The position numbers and the translations under genes are program-made. Positions 18,801-31,257 of a stretch of DNA of 64,000 bases are shown piece after piece. The DNA comes from Onchidella celtica (Eukaryota; Mollusca; Gastropoda; Systellommatophora; Onchidiidae). The notes beneath the pieces are model-generated. The model was not told the origin of the DNA. It ran no database searches and saw only the letters and a program-made list of their open reading frames with translations. How positions within the stretch are numbered: the stretch's first letter is position 1; each line of letters starts with the position of its first letter. Location of the stretch: positions 48,032,271 to 48,096,270 of the forward strand of contig OZ007579.1 in NCBI GenBank assembly GCA_963931925.1. The letters are read 5' to 3'.

Positions 18801-19050
18801 CCGCTATGCAATTATCGAGCGAGAGTGCCTCGCTATCATTTTTGCTGTAAACGCATTTTCGAGATATCTACTCATGTCTGAATTTATAATTGAAACGGAC
18901 CATCGTCCGTTGTTATTCTTAAAGACTAACAGGGCTAAAAATGCTCGATTAACGAGATGGAGTCTTGCACTCCAGGAATACCGCTTTGTTATCCGTGCTA
19001 TCCCTGGCGGTGACAATTCCCAAGCTGATATTTTGTCACGTCTGATTTAA
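15871..19050 (+). CDS. pol: pol polyprotein: protease, integrase, reverse transcriptase, RNase H
   Basis: A 1,059-codon frame; first ATG 15,871, but open from 15,850 right after the gag UGA. Protease: active-site DSG at residues 27-29. Integrase: HHCC zinc site ending CDVC near 246, catalytic Asp about 279, Asp about 338 (SDRGPQF) and Glu about 374, then a GPF module (WKGPFKVL). Reverse transcriptase: CIDYRKLNEVT, FSKIDLSKGYWQIPL, MPFGLVTAPATF and the YFDD box near 793. RNase H: TDASDKG near 942, ERECLAIIFAV, TDHRPLLFL and the final GDNSQADILSRL. All expected catalytic residues are present. Integrase before reverse transcriptase is unusual for gypsy elements. YFDD replaces the commoner Y(V/I)DD. 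Confidence 0.95.
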   Translation: MSALHELGELTFYQGRVNAIRASVLRDSGCTTIGVRQSLVRPTQFLDKEVTCITFGGSVERFRLAEVYIDTPFLTGIVTACVLPNPVADVIIGNVPQVNKFPIGNLEIWTEDESVACATTRLQSSRRADSPLSNPTIEVNITSSAFHDEQHSDPTLKHLFAKVDPTAPDTSKFLMKDDLLYRNFRNKREAVMQLVVPRSFRRDIIRLAHDTSLAGHQGKARTKSRILSHFFWPSIYADVNRFVSTCDVCQRRTPKGRASRAPLQEMPMVSRPFERVAVDIVGPLHKSDRGHRFILSVIDYATRWPEAIPLKDISADHVAEALITIFSRLGFPVEILSDRGPQFTSELFKKVLELVGIKQRLTSPYHPQSNGCCERWNATMKSMLARVSADKPSDWDRQLPAILFAYRELPNASTGFSPFELLYGRKPRGPMAILHDLFAGSDTDDNDTRSAYQYVVDLRNRILNACQLAQKSSAAHASLYKQYRDQGSRLRTLTVGDQTLVLLPETKNKLLLTWKGPFKVLKRLSRVNYLIKIRGQDKVFHINMLKQYLSDDDNRQNNHRNVVAQANAALVSVDDDDPIKIENSIPALRSSENTSDVNINPDLSESQRQDLRDLLNEFTTVFTDLPGNTSLVQHVIRLKTDIPVFVKPYPRPLHAQETIITEVRNMFHLGVIERSTSPYNSPIVLVKKKDDTVRFCIDYRKLNEVTIYDAEPIPNQENLFAQLARATIFSKIDLSKGYWQIPLDENSKQYTAFQTPLGLMQWRYMPFGLVTAPATFARMMTILLQGMNSVLSYFDDICIYETDWSGHLAALRQVFIALRRAGLTAKPSKVFLGYNEINILGHTIAHGVQTPDDKKITTILKLQPPRTKKEVRSLLGFLNYYRKFIPNFSSLTAPLSDLTRKNFPNKVKWTTECADTLRTVQQLFSTSPILILPDINQIFIVRTDASDKGLGAVLLQERDDTLRPCLYASRKLLDRECRYAIIERECLAIIFAVNAFSRYLLMSEFIIETDHRPLLFLKTNRAKNARLTRWSLALQEYRFVIRAIPGGDNSQADILSRLI

Positions 19051-19719
19051 TTTCCTATTAAAGATTGTTGTGTCTTGTATTGGGGTTGGATAGTGCTTGT
19101 CCCCCTCAATTCTAGACGGTGGATGGATTCACATTTATCTTGTTCATTACGTTATGAACCATTTTTACAACCTTTCTTTTTTTTGTGAATATCCTTTTTC
19201 CACCAGCGTCATTCCTGACTGTGACCTGAACTTCTGGCAAACCTGACGCCCTTGTCAGCGGGTCAATGAGATGAAGACATGGCAAACCAAGCTACCAGAG
19301 CTACTGCTGCCATTGGATACCACAGTATTTTAATTAACAATATATTGTGTGTGAATATGTATATAAGCAGCAATTGTGTGTGTTGACTAAATAATTATGA
19401 GCCTATTCCTTCAGTAAGGCTTCATTATTTGATAATAGTTATACTTTAATCCAGCAGTATACAGTGATATACTCATTATTATTATAGATGTTTCTGAGAA
19501 TTTTGATTGTGTGCAGTAGGAATGTTTAAATAGAATAAATTCTATAGAACGTGGCATCAATAATTGTATGCTTTTTGTCCATCCAATATGCACGTTCTTA
19601 GTTAGATTTTTCTTCTCAAGCTTAAGACTCATTTTTCTACAGTACTACTTAAGCCCCTACCACAATAACTTTGAGATTTTTTGGATCTTATCGTGTAAAT
19701 TTTTCTTAAAATTTTCACT
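19051..19719 (+). other. 3' untranslated segment of the retrotransposon
   Basis: About 670 bases between pol and the purine tract. There is no envelope-like frame and no further coding signal, so the element lacks env. Confidence 0.7.
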
Positions 19720-19730
19720 GGGGTGGGGGA
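19720..19730 (+). promoter_or_regulatory. Polypurine tract
   Basis: GGGGTGGGGGA lies two bases before the 3' LTR, the place where plus-strand DNA synthesis is primed. One T interrupts it. Confidence 0.75.
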
Positions 19731-19732
19731 TA

Positions 19733-21013
19733 TGTCAGGATTAGGATTTGAATTGCCGTGCTGGGTCACGCATTGTTTATTACATGGCATCATTGATTTT
19801 AGTCAGTCCAAACGTCCTTGAACTGTTCTCGTGGACAGTTTGTTTTTGTAACGCTTTTCTTAGAGATGGAAAGAAAGTGGGTCAGGATAGAACGAATGGA
19901 TAAATTAACAGTGACGATGCAGTTTGCAACCCCGTAGTTTGGGTGTACTTTAACAGGGAAAGACGGGGCGAATAAGGGGTGAATAAATTCGTACATAAAA
20001 CGTTTAGGGTGTAGAGACTTTGCGAAAGGTTTTGACATCCTAAGTCTGACTTTGTCTGTTACTATTAATAGAATCTATTGGCGCTGCGAGCGGAGCTCGA
20101 AGTGGATGCACCAATCAAATTTGAGCAGTCACGTGATTTGCAGAAGATAAGCGGTGACATGTTTATGCTACCTGACTCCATGCAGCGTATCCTATTCTGC
20201 GAAGGTGTCGGCTAAGGTTCAGCCAGAGGGAACCATAAGACTGTTAACGTCATGTCTATGTCCTGGATAGACAATGAAAATAACCCACAGCTCTTTTCTC
20301 CAGTTCCCTGAAATCGTTTCAGGGAACCAATCGTAAGTCCATCAAAATGATTCGAGATGATGTGAATCTGACCCTAACTTTCCAGTAGAAGTGCGACCAA
20401 GGGAATGCAAGACCATAAAGTTTTACTTGCAATTAAGATCTAGAAAGAGTGACTGATATACACATTTGTAAATTGTAATTTGATGTGTCTGGATGAGGCT
20501 GGGGATTGCCAGCCCATCCTAGAACAGATCTAGATCTATCTTAACTACGTCAGTGTGTCTTGACGGTTTGATCCTTTATAAGCAGTTAAATGAGTTAATA
20601 TTGTCGTCTGAGACATAAGTATATTATTTGTGAAGTAGTAGGCAGTCTATATTTCTGAAGATAAATAATTACTAAGTAAACTGTGAATGAATCAGAATGA
20701 TATAGAGTCTCAAATCTCTTAAGACTCTAGAGGAGATTTATAGTTATGTATTTTAGTATTTTCATTTGATGCTGCTGATGTTGTCTTTTGATATGTAAGA
20801 TAGACGAAATTGTTAGGACTTTTAGGTAATAAATTTGTGGCCCTACAAGGTCCTTGATATAACTTACTCGAAATTGTTATTAGTGTATGTGGCATGGTAT
20901 GGCAGAGTAATTTCTAAAACCTCTCGATTTAAATGCAGTCGAACACCTAAATTTATAATTTAGTAATCCCCAACGTAACACTCGAGGGCACACCCCTCTT
21001 CCAACTCGTAACA
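19733..21013 (+). repeat. 3' LTR
   Basis: It matches the 5' LTR at a constant offset of 7,156, has the same length and the same TG...CA ends, and is followed by the CTTAT duplication. Confidence 0.95.
20303..20327 (+). other. LTR hairpin (3' LTR copy)
   Basis: Same 11-bp perfect inverted repeat as at 13,147-13,171. Confidence 0.75.
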
Positions 21014-21018
21014 CTTAT
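21014..21018. repeat. Target-site duplication, right copy (CTTAT)
   Basis: Direct repeat of 12,572-12,576. Confidence 0.92.
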
Positions 21019-21828
21019 GAAGGAGGAAAAAGATAAGAAAAGATCTAAAAATTCTCTCAGAAAATAAGTTTTTAATGTTGAATATAACGCATACAAGCCA
21101 ACACATCAAATACTTATGAGGAAGTTAGTTACCCGCATCATTTTATAGGAACTGAACCTTTAAAACTGAATAAATGTTAATTAAGCTGTTCACATTAATA
21201 CATTTTAATGGATGAACATTTTACAGAAAAAAGCATTCAAATTAGGAGTACATTGCTTTTAATGTATTGCAACATCAATTTATCTCCCTATCAACATGTA
21301 AATTTTAATTCATATTATGCTTACACTCATAGTCATTACAGACAGGTATGATGCATGCAGGGTATGAAGGGCATGAATATTTTTAAATAGCAACTATTTG
21401 AAATCTGTTTAAAACACATTATCCATTCACAGGACTGATATCAGAGTAAGCTAATTTCTTGAGGTATTTCCAGATCTCTCTCCTATTTGTTTGGCTGAGG
21501 TTGCTCTCCTCCTTTGCAGTCAGCCCTCAACGTCCTGTTGAAGACAACATGTCTTAAACTAAAAAATATCACGAAATAATAAGTTATTATTATCATTATT
21601 ATTATTGTTACAATTTCAAATCACAGATTGTAAATGTACCTGACGAAAGCATTATAAGACAGAATGTTTTTCTCTAACAAATGAAAGACTAGGATTGCAC
21701 AAAGTGAATAAACGTAATTAAGCATTGTTTGAAAAATAAGAGTGGTAAGAAACTCCTTAGGTGGAGCGAGGCAGATGACACTCTTCAAAGGAAGAGTGGA
21801 ATCTTTCATTAGATGTTTCGGCCTTTAA
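21019..21828. other. Spacer between the LTR element and the satellite; no gene seen
   Basis: AT-rich sequence with a short ATT run near 21,585-21,606. No convincing coding or splice signal. Confidence 0.5.
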
Positions 21829-24800
21829 CTTCCTGACATCTTCTAGAACCCCCGGCCACACCGAGTTCCTGACATCTTCTAGAACCCCCGGCCACACAGA
21901 GTTCCTGACATCTTCTAGAACCCCCGGCCACACAGAGTTCCTGACATCTTCTAGAACCCCCGGCCACACAGAGTTCCTGACATCTTCTAGAACCCCCGGC
22001 CACACCGAGTTCATGACTTCCTGACATCTTCTAGAACCCCCGGCCACACAGAGTTCCTGACATCTTCTAGAACCCCCGGCCACACCGAGTTCATGACTTC
22101 CTGACATCTTCTAGAACCCCCGGCCACACAGAGTTCCTGACATCTTCTAGAACCCCCGGCCACACAGAGTTCCTGACATCTTCTAGAACCCCCGGCCACA
22201 CAGAGTTCCTGACATCTTCTAGAACCCCCGGCCACACAGAGTTCCTGACATCTTCTAGAACCCCCGGCCACACAGAGTTCCTGACATCTTCTAGAACCCC
22301 CGGCCACACCGAGTTCATGACTTCCTGACATCTTCTAGAACCCCCACCACACAGAGTTCCTGACATCTTCTAGAACCCCCGGCCACACCGAGTTCATGAC
22401 TTCCTGACATCTTCTAGAACCCCCGGCCACACAGAGTTCCTGACATCTTCTAGAACCCCCGGCCACACAGAGTTCCTGACATCTTCTAGAACCCCCGGCC
22501 ACACCGAGTTCATGACTTCCTGACATCTTCTAGAACCCCCGGCCACACAGAGTTCCTGAAATCTTCTAGAACCCCCGGCCACACCGAGTTCATGACTTCC
22601 TGACATCTTCTAGAACCCCCGGCCACACCGAGTTCATGACTTCCTGACATCTTCTAGAACCCCCGGCCACACCGAGTTCAGGACTTCCTGACATCTTCTA
22701 GAACCCCCGGCCACACAGAGTTCCTGACTTCCTGACATCTTCTAGAACCCCCGGCCACACCGAGTTCATGACTTCCTGACATCTTCTAGAACCCCCGGCC
22801 ACACAGAGTTCCTGACATCTTCTAGAACCCCCGGCCACACCGAGTTCATGACTTCCTGACATCTTCTAGAACCCCAGGCCACACCGAGTTCATGACTTCC
22901 TGACATCTTCTAGAACCCCCGGCCACACAGACTTCATGACTTCCTGACATCTTCTAGAACCCCCGGCCACACCGAGTTCATGACTTCCTGACATCTTCTA
23001 GAACCCCAGGCCACACCGAGTTCATGACTTCCTGACATCTTCTAGAACCCCCGGCCACACCGAGTTCATGACTTCCTGACATCTTCTAAAACCCCCGGCC
23101 ACACAGAGTTCCTGACATCTTCTAGAACCCCCGGCCACACCGAGTTCATGACTTCCTGACATCTTCTAGAACCCCCGGCCACACAGAGTTCCTGACATCT
23201 TCTAGAACCCCCGGCCACACCGAGTTCATGACTTCCTGACATCTTCTAGAACCCCCGGCCACACCGATTTCATGACTTCCTGACATCTTCTAGAACCCCC
23301 GGCCACACAGACTTCATGACTTCCTGACATCTTCTAGAACCCCCGGCCACACCGACTTCATGACTTCCTGACATCTTCTAGAACCCCCGGCCACACCGAG
23401 TTCATGACTTCCTGACATCTTCTAGAACCCCCGGCCACACCGATTTCATGACTTCCTGACATCTTCTAGAACCCCCGGCCACACCGAGTTCATGACTTCC
23501 TGACATCTTCTAGAACCCCCGGCCACACAGAGTTCCTGACATCTTCTAGAACCCCCGGCCACACCGAGTTCATGACTTCCTGACATCTTCTAGAACCCCC
23601 GGCCACACAGAGTTCCTGACATCTTCTAGAACCCCCGGCCACACCGAGTTCATGACTTCCTGACATCTTCTAGAACCCCCGGCCACACCGAGTTCATGAC
23701 ATCCTGACATCTTCTAGAACCCCCGGCCACACAGAGTTCCTGACATCTTCTAGAACCCCCGGCCACACCGAGTTCATGACTTCCTGACATCTTCTAGAAC
23801 CCCCGGCCACACCGAGTTCATGACTTCCTGACATCTTCTAGAACCCCTGGCCACACCGAGTTCAGGACTTCCTGACATCTTCTAGAACCCCCGGCCACAC
23901 AGAGTTCCTGACATCTTCTAGAACCCCCGGCCACACCGAGTTCATGACTTCCTGACATCTTCTAGAACCCCCGGCCACACCGAGTTCATGACTTCCTGAC
24001 ATCTTCTAGAACCCCCGGCCACACAGACTTCATGACTTCCTGACATCTTCTAGAACCCCCGGCCACACCGAGTTCCTGACATCTTCTAGAACCCCCGGCC
24101 ACACAGAGTTCCTGACATCTTCTAGAACCCCCGGCCACACAGAGTTCCTGACATCTTCTAGAACCCCCGGCCACACAGAGTTCCTGACATCTTCTAGAAC
24201 CCCCGGCCACACCGAGTTCATGACTTCCTGACATCTTCTAGAACCCCCGGCCACACAGAGTTCCTGACATCTTCTAGAACCCCCGGCCACACCGAGTTCA
24301 TGACTTCCTGACATCTTCTAGAACCCCCGGCCACACAGAGTTCCTGACATCTTCTAGAACCCCCGGCCACACAGAGTTCCTGACATCTTCTAGAACCCCC
24401 GGCCACACAGAGTTCCTGACATCTTCTAGAACCCCCGGCCACACAGAGTTCCTGACATCTTCTAGAACCCCCGGCCACACAGAGTTCCTGACATCTTCTA
24501 GAACCCCCGGCCACACCGAGTTCATGACTTCCTGACATCTTCTAGAACCCCCACCACACAGAGTTCCTGACATCTTCTAGAACCCCCGGCCACACCGAGT
24601 TCATGACTTCCTGACATCTTCTAGAACCCCCGGCCACACAGAGTTCCTGACATCTTCTAGAACCCCCGGCCACACAGAGTTCCTGACATCTTCTAGAACC
24701 CCCGGCCACACCGAGTTCATGACTTCCTGACATCTTCTAGAACCCCCGGCCACACAGAGTTCCTGAAATCTTCTAGAACCCCCGGCCACACCGAGTTCAT

Positions 24801-27159
24801 GACTTCCTGACATCTTCTAGAACCCCCGGCCACACCGAGTTCATGACTTCCTGACATCTTCTAGAACCCCCGGCCACACCGAGTTCAGGACTTCCTGACA
24901 TCTTCTAGAACCCCCGGCCACACAGAGTTCCTGACTTCCTGACATCTTCTAGAACCCCCGGCCACACCGAGTTCATGACTTCCTGACATCTTCTAGAACC
25001 CCCGGCCACACAGAGTTCCTGACATCTTCTAGAACCCCCGGCCACACCGAGTTCATGACTTCCTGACATCTTCTAGAACCCCAGGCCACACCGAGTTCAT
25101 GACTTCCTGACATCTTCTAGAACCCCCGGCCACACAGACTTCATGACTTCCTGACATCTTCTAGAACCCCCGGCCACACCGAGTTCATGACTTCCTGACA
25201 TCTTCTAGAACCCCAGGCCACACCGAGTTCATGACTTCCTGACATCTTCTAGAACCCCCGGCCACACCGAGTTCATGACTTCCTGACATCTTCTAAAACC
25301 CCCGGCCACACAGAGTTCCTGACATCTTCTAGAACCCCCGGCCACACCGAGTTCATGACTTCCTGACATCTTCTAGAACCCCCGGCCACACAGAGTTCCT
25401 GACATCTTCTAGAACCCCCGGCCACACCGAGTTCATGACTTCCTGACATCTTCTAGAACCCCCGGCCACACCGATTTCATGACTTCCTGACATCTTCTAG
25501 AACCCCCGGCCACACAGACTTCATGACTTCCTGACATCTTCTAGAACCCCCGGCCACACCGACTTCATGACTTCCTGACATCTTCTAGAACCCCCGGCCA
25601 CACCGAGTTCATGACTTCCTGACATCTTCTAGAACCCCCGGCCACACCGATTTCATGACTTCCTGACATCTTCTAGAACCCCCGGCCACACCGAGTTCAT
25701 GACTTCCTGACATCTTCTAGAACCCCCGGCCACACAGAGTTCCTGACATCTTCTAGAACCCCCGGCCACACCGAGTTCATGACTTCCTGACATCTTCTAG
25801 AACCCCCGGCCACACAGAGTTCCTGACATCTTCTAGAACCCCCGGCCACACCGAGTTCATGACTTCCTGACATCTTCTAGAACCCCCGGCCACACCGAGT
25901 TCATGACATCCTGACATCTTCTAGAACCCCCGGCCACACAGAGTTCCTGACATCTTCTAGAACCCCCGGCCACACCGAGTTCATGACTTCCTGACATCTT
26001 CTAGAACCCCCGGCCACACCGAGTTCATGACTTCCTGACATCTTCTAGAACCCCTGGCCACACCGAGTTCAGGACTTCCTGACATCTTCTAGAACCCCCG
26101 GCCACACAGAGTTCCTGACATCTTCTAGAACCCCCGGCCACACCGAGTTCATGACTTCCTGACATCTTCTAGAACCCCCGGCCACACCGAGTTCATGACT
26201 TCCTGACATCTTCTAGAACCCCCGGCCACACAGACTTCATGACTTCCTGACATCTTCTAGAACCCCCGGCCACACCGACTTCATGACTTCCTGACATCTT
26301 CTAGAACCCCCGGCCACACCGAGTTCATGACTTCCTGACATCTTCTAGAACCCCCGGCCACACCGAGTTCATGACTTCCTGACATCTTCTAGAACCCTCG
26401 GCCACACCGAGTTCATGACTTCCTGACATCTTCTAGAACCCCCGGCCACACAGAGTTCCTGACATCTTCTAGAACCCCCGGCCACACCGAGTTCATGACT
26501 TCCTGACATCTTCTAGAACCCCCGGCCACACAGAGTTCCTGACATCTTCTAGAACCCCCGGCCACACCGAGTTCATGACTTCCTGACATCTTCTAGAACC
26601 CCCGGCCACACCGAGTTCATGACTTCCTGACATCTTCTAGAACCCCCGGCCACACAGAGTTCCTGACATCTTCTAGAACCCCCGGCCTTACCGAGTTCAT
26701 GACTTCCTGACATCTTCTAGAACCCCCGGCCACACCGAGTTCATGACTTCCTGACATCTTCTAGAACCCCCGGCCACACCGAGTTCATGACTTCCTGACA
26801 TCTTCTAGAACCCCCGGCCACACAGAGTTCCTGACATCTTCTAGAACCCCCGGCCACACCGAGTTCATGACTTCCTGACATCTTCTAGAACCCCCGGCCA
26901 CACCGAGTTCATGACTTCCTGACATCTTCTAGAACCCCCGGCCACACAGACTTCATGACTTCCTGACATCTTCTAGAACCCCCGGCCACACCGACTTCAT
27001 GACTTCCTGACATCTTCTAGAACCCCCGGCCACACCGAGTTCATGACTTCCTGACATCTTCTAGAATCCCCGGCCACACCGATTTCATGACTTCCTGACA
27101 TCTTCTAGAACCCCCGGCCACACCGATTTCATGACTTCCTGACATCTTCTAGAACCCCC
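21829..27159. repeat. Mixed 36/44-bp block with a 2,207-bp higher-order repeat
   Basis: The segments 21,829-24,035 and 24,036-26,242 repeat each other at a constant offset of 2,207 bp. The offset is shared by the first units (21,861 and 24,068), the CCACCACAC deletion unit, and the CCCCTGG/AGGACTT variant (23,834 and 26,041). Similarity at this offset ends near 26,277. Confidence 0.9.
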
Positions 27160-30100
27160 GTGGCCACACAGAGTTCCTGACATCTTCTAGAACCCCCGTG
27201 GCCACACCGAGTTCATGACTTCCTGACATCTTCTAGAACCCCCGTGGCCACACAGAGTTCCTGACATCTTCTAGAACCCCCGTGGCCACACAGAGTTCAT
27301 GACTTCCTGACATCTTCTAGAACCCCCGTGGCCACACAGAGTTCCTGACATCTTCTAGAACCCCCGTGGCCACACAGAGTTCCTGACATCTTCTAGAACC
27401 CCCGTGGCCACACAGAGTTCCTGACATCTTCTAGAACCCCCGTGGCCACACAGAGTTCCTGACATCTTCTAGAACCCCCGTGGCCACACAGAGTTCCTGA
27501 CATCTTCTAGAACCCCCGTGGCCACACAGAGTTCCTGACATCTTCTAGAACCCCCGTGGCCACACAGAGTTCCTGACATCTTCTAGAACCCCCGTGGCCA
27601 CACAGAGTTCCTGACATCTTCTAGAACCCCCGTGGCCACACAGAGTTCCTGACATCTTCTAGAACCCCCGTGGCCACACAGAGTTCCTGACATCTTCTAG
27701 AACCCCCGTGGCCACACAGAGTTCCTGACATCTTCTAGAACCCCCGTGGCCACACAGAGTTCCTGACATCTTCTAGAACCCCCGTGGCCACACAGAGTTC
27801 CTGACATCTTCTAGAACCCCCGTGGCCACACAGAGTTCCTGACATCTTCTAGAACCCCCGTGGCCACACAGAGTTCCTGACATCTTCTAGAACCCCCGTG
27901 GCCACACAGAGTTCCTGACATCTTCTAGAACCCCCGTGGCCACACAGAGTTCCTGACATCTTCTAGAACCCCCGTGGCCACACAGAGTTCCTGACATCTT
28001 CTAGAACCCCCGTGGCCACACAGAGTTCCTGACATCTTCTAGAACCCCCGTGGCCACACAGAGTTCCTGACATCTTCTAGAACCCCCGTGGCCACACAGA
28101 GTTCCTGACATCTTCTAGAACCCCCGTGGCCACACAGAGTTCCTGACATCTTCTAGAACCCCCGTGGCCACACAGAGTTCCTGACATCTTCTAGAACCCC
28201 CGTGGCCACACAGAGTTCCTGACATCTTCTAGAACCCCCGTGGCCACACAGAGTTCCTGACATCTTCTAGAACCCCCGTGGCCACACAGAGTTCCTGACA
28301 TCTTCTAGAACCCCCGTGGCCACACAGAGTTCCTGACATCTTCTAGAACCCCCGTGGCCACACAGAGTTCCTGACATCTTCTAGAACCCCCGTGGCCACA
28401 CAGAGTTCCTGACATCTTCTAGAACCCCCGTGGCCACACAGAGTTCCTGACATCTTCTAGAACCCCCGTGGCCACACAGAGTTCCTGACATCTTCTAGAA
28501 CCCCCGTGGCCACACAGAGTTCCTGACATCTTCTAGAACCCCCGTGGCCACACAGAGTTCCTGACATCTTCTAGAACCCCCGTGGCCACACAGAGTTCCT
28601 GACATCTTCTAGAACCCCCGTGGCCACACAGAGTTCCTGACATCTTCTAGAACCCCCGTGGCCACACAGAGTTCCTGACATCTTCTAGAACCCCCGTGGC
28701 CACACAGAGTTCCTGACATCTTCTAGAACCCCCGTGGCCACACAGAGTTCCTGACATCTTCTAGAACCCCCGTGGCCACACAGAGTTCCTGACATCTTCT
28801 AGAACCCCCGTGGCCACACAGAGTTCCTGACATCTTCTAGAACCCCCGTGGCCACACAGAGTTCCTGACATCTTCTAGAACCCCCGTGGCCACACAGAGT
28901 TCCTGACATCTTCTAGAACCCCCGTGGCCACACAGAGTTCCTGACATCTTCTAGAACCCCCGTGGCCACACAGAGTTCCTGACATCTTCTAGAACCCCCG
29001 TGGCCACACAGAGTTCCTGACATCTTCTAGAACCCCCGTGGCCACACAGAGTTCCTGACATCTTCTAGAACCCCCGTGGCCACACAGAGTTCCTGACATC
29101 TTCTAGAACCCCCGTGGCCACACAGAGTTCCTGACATCTTCTAGAACCCCCGTGGCCACACAGAGTTCCTGACATCTTCTAGAACCCCCGTGGCCACACA
29201 GAGTTCCTGACATCTTCTAGAACCCCCGTGGCCACACAGAGTTCCTGACATCTTCTAGAACCCCCGTGGCCACACAGAGTTCCTGACATCTTCTAGAACC
29301 CCCGTGGCCACACAGAGTTCCTGACATCTTCTAGAACCCCCGTGGCCACACAGAGTTCCTGACATCTTCTAGAACCCCCGTGGCCACACAGAGTTCCTGA
29401 CATCTTCTAGAACCCCCGTGGCCACACAGAGTTCCTGACATCTTCTAGAACCCCCGTGGCCACACAGAGTTCCTGACATCTTCTAGAACCCCCGTGGCCA
29501 CACAGAGTTCCTGACATCTTCTAGAACCCCCGTGGCCACACAGAGTTCCTGACATCTTCTAGAACCCCCGTGGCCACACAGAGTTCCTGACATCTTCTAG
29601 AACCCCCGTGGCCACACAGAGTTCCTGACATCTTCTAGAACCCCCGTGGCCACACAGAGTTCCTGACATCTTCTAGAACCCCCGTGGCCACACAGAGTTC
29701 CTGACATCTTCTAGAACCCCCGTGGCCACACAGAGTTCCTGACATCTTCTAGAACCCCCGTGGCCACACAGAGTTCCTGACATCTTCTAGAACCCCCGTG
29801 GCCACACAGAGTTCCTGACATCTTCTAGAACCCCCGTGGCCACACAGAGTTCCTGACATCTTCTAGAACCCCCGTGGCCACACAGAGTTCCTGACATCTT
29901 CTAGAACCCCCGTGGCCACACAGAGTTCCTGACATCTTCTAGAACCCCCGTGGCCACACAGAGTTCCTGACATCTTCTAGAACCCCCGTGGCCACACAGA
30001 GTTCCTGACATCTTCTAGAACCCCCGTGGCCACACAGAGTTCCTGACATCTTCTAGAACCCCCGTGGCCACACAGAGTTCCTGACATCTTCTAGAACCCC

Positions 30101-31257
30101 CGTGGCCACACAGAGTTCCTGACATCTTCTAGAACCCCCGTGGCCACACAGAGTTCCTGACATCTTCTAGAACCCCCGTGGCCACACAGAGTTCCTGACA
30201 TCTTCTAGAACCCCCGTGGCCACACAGAGTTCCTGACATCTTCTAGAACCCCCGTGGCCACACAGAGTTCCTGACATCTTCTAGAACCCCCGTGGCCACA
30301 CAGAGTTCCTGACATCTTCTAGAACCCCCGTGGCCACACAGAGTTCCTGACATCTTCTAGAACCCCCGTGGCCACACAGAGTTCCTGACATCTTCTAGAA
30401 CCCCCGTGGCCACACAGAGTTCCTGACATCTTCTAGAACCCCCGTGGCCACACAGAGTTCCTGACATCTTCTAGAACCCCCGTGGCCACACAGAGTTCCT
30501 GACATCTTCTAGAACCCCCGTGGCCACACAGAGTTCCTGACATCTTCTAGAACCCCCGTGGCCACACAGAGTTCCTGACATCTTCTAGAACCCCCGTGGC
30601 CACACAGAGTTCCTGACATCTTCTAGAACCCCCGTGGCCACACAGAGTTCCTGACATCTTCTAGAACCCCCGTGGCCACACAGAGTTCCTGACATCTTCT
30701 AGAACCCCCGTGGCCACACAGAGTTCCTGACATCTTCTAGAACCCCCGTGGCCACACAGAGTTCCTGACATCTTCTAGAACCCCCGTGGCCACACAGAGT
30801 TCCTGACATCTTCTAGAACCCCCGTGGCCACACAGAGTTCCTGACATCTTCTAGAACCCCCGTGGCCACACAGAGTTCCTGACATCTTCTAGAACCCCCG
30901 TGGCCACACAGAGTTCCTGACATCTTCTAGAACCCCCGTGGCCACACAGAGTTCCTGACATCTTCTAGAACCCCCGTGGCCACACAGAGTTCCTGACATC
31001 TTCTAGAACCCCCGTGGCCACACAGAGTTCCTGACATCTTCTAGAACCCCCGTGGCCACACAGAGTTCCTGACATCTTCTAGAACCCCCGTGGCCACACA
31101 GAGTTCCTGACATCTTCTAGAACCCCCGTAGCCACACAGAGTTCCTGACATCTTCTAGAACCCCCGTGGCCACACAGAGTTCCTGACATCTTCTAGAACC
31201 CCCGTGGCCACACAGAGTTCCTGACATCTTCTAGAACCCCCGTGGCCACACAGAGTT
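27160..31257. repeat. Homogeneous 38-bp block
   Basis: About 108 GTGG-type units, nearly all identical. A single GTAGCC variant occurs near 31,130. Such uniformity implies recent amplification or gene conversion, or collapsed or inferred assembly. Confidence 0.9.

Larger units (their letters stand above)
12577..21013 (+). mobile_element. Full-length Ty3/gypsy-class LTR retrotransposon, Gmr1-type
   Basis: This is an 8,437-bp element with two 1,281-bp LTRs (TGTCAGG...TAACA), a CTTAT target-site duplication, a purine tract before the 3' LTR, a two-frame gag and an uninterrupted 1,059-codon pol. The reverse transcriptase and RNase H are Ty3/gypsy-like, but integrase lies upstream of reverse transcriptase. 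That order defines the Gmr1-like group among gypsy elements. The LTRs agree wherever I compared them, including start, end, total length and an identical 79-codon frame, so insertion is recent. Gag carries a frameshift, which may make this copy non-autonomous. Confidence 0.95.

Noticed and set aside
21757-24813. Minus-strand open frames of 60-116 codons with a 12-residue repeat (ELCVAGGSRRCQ)
   Set aside because: They arise because the 36-bp unit is a multiple of three without a stop on that strand. Frames vanish in the 38-bp blocks, and no start, splice or signal context exists.
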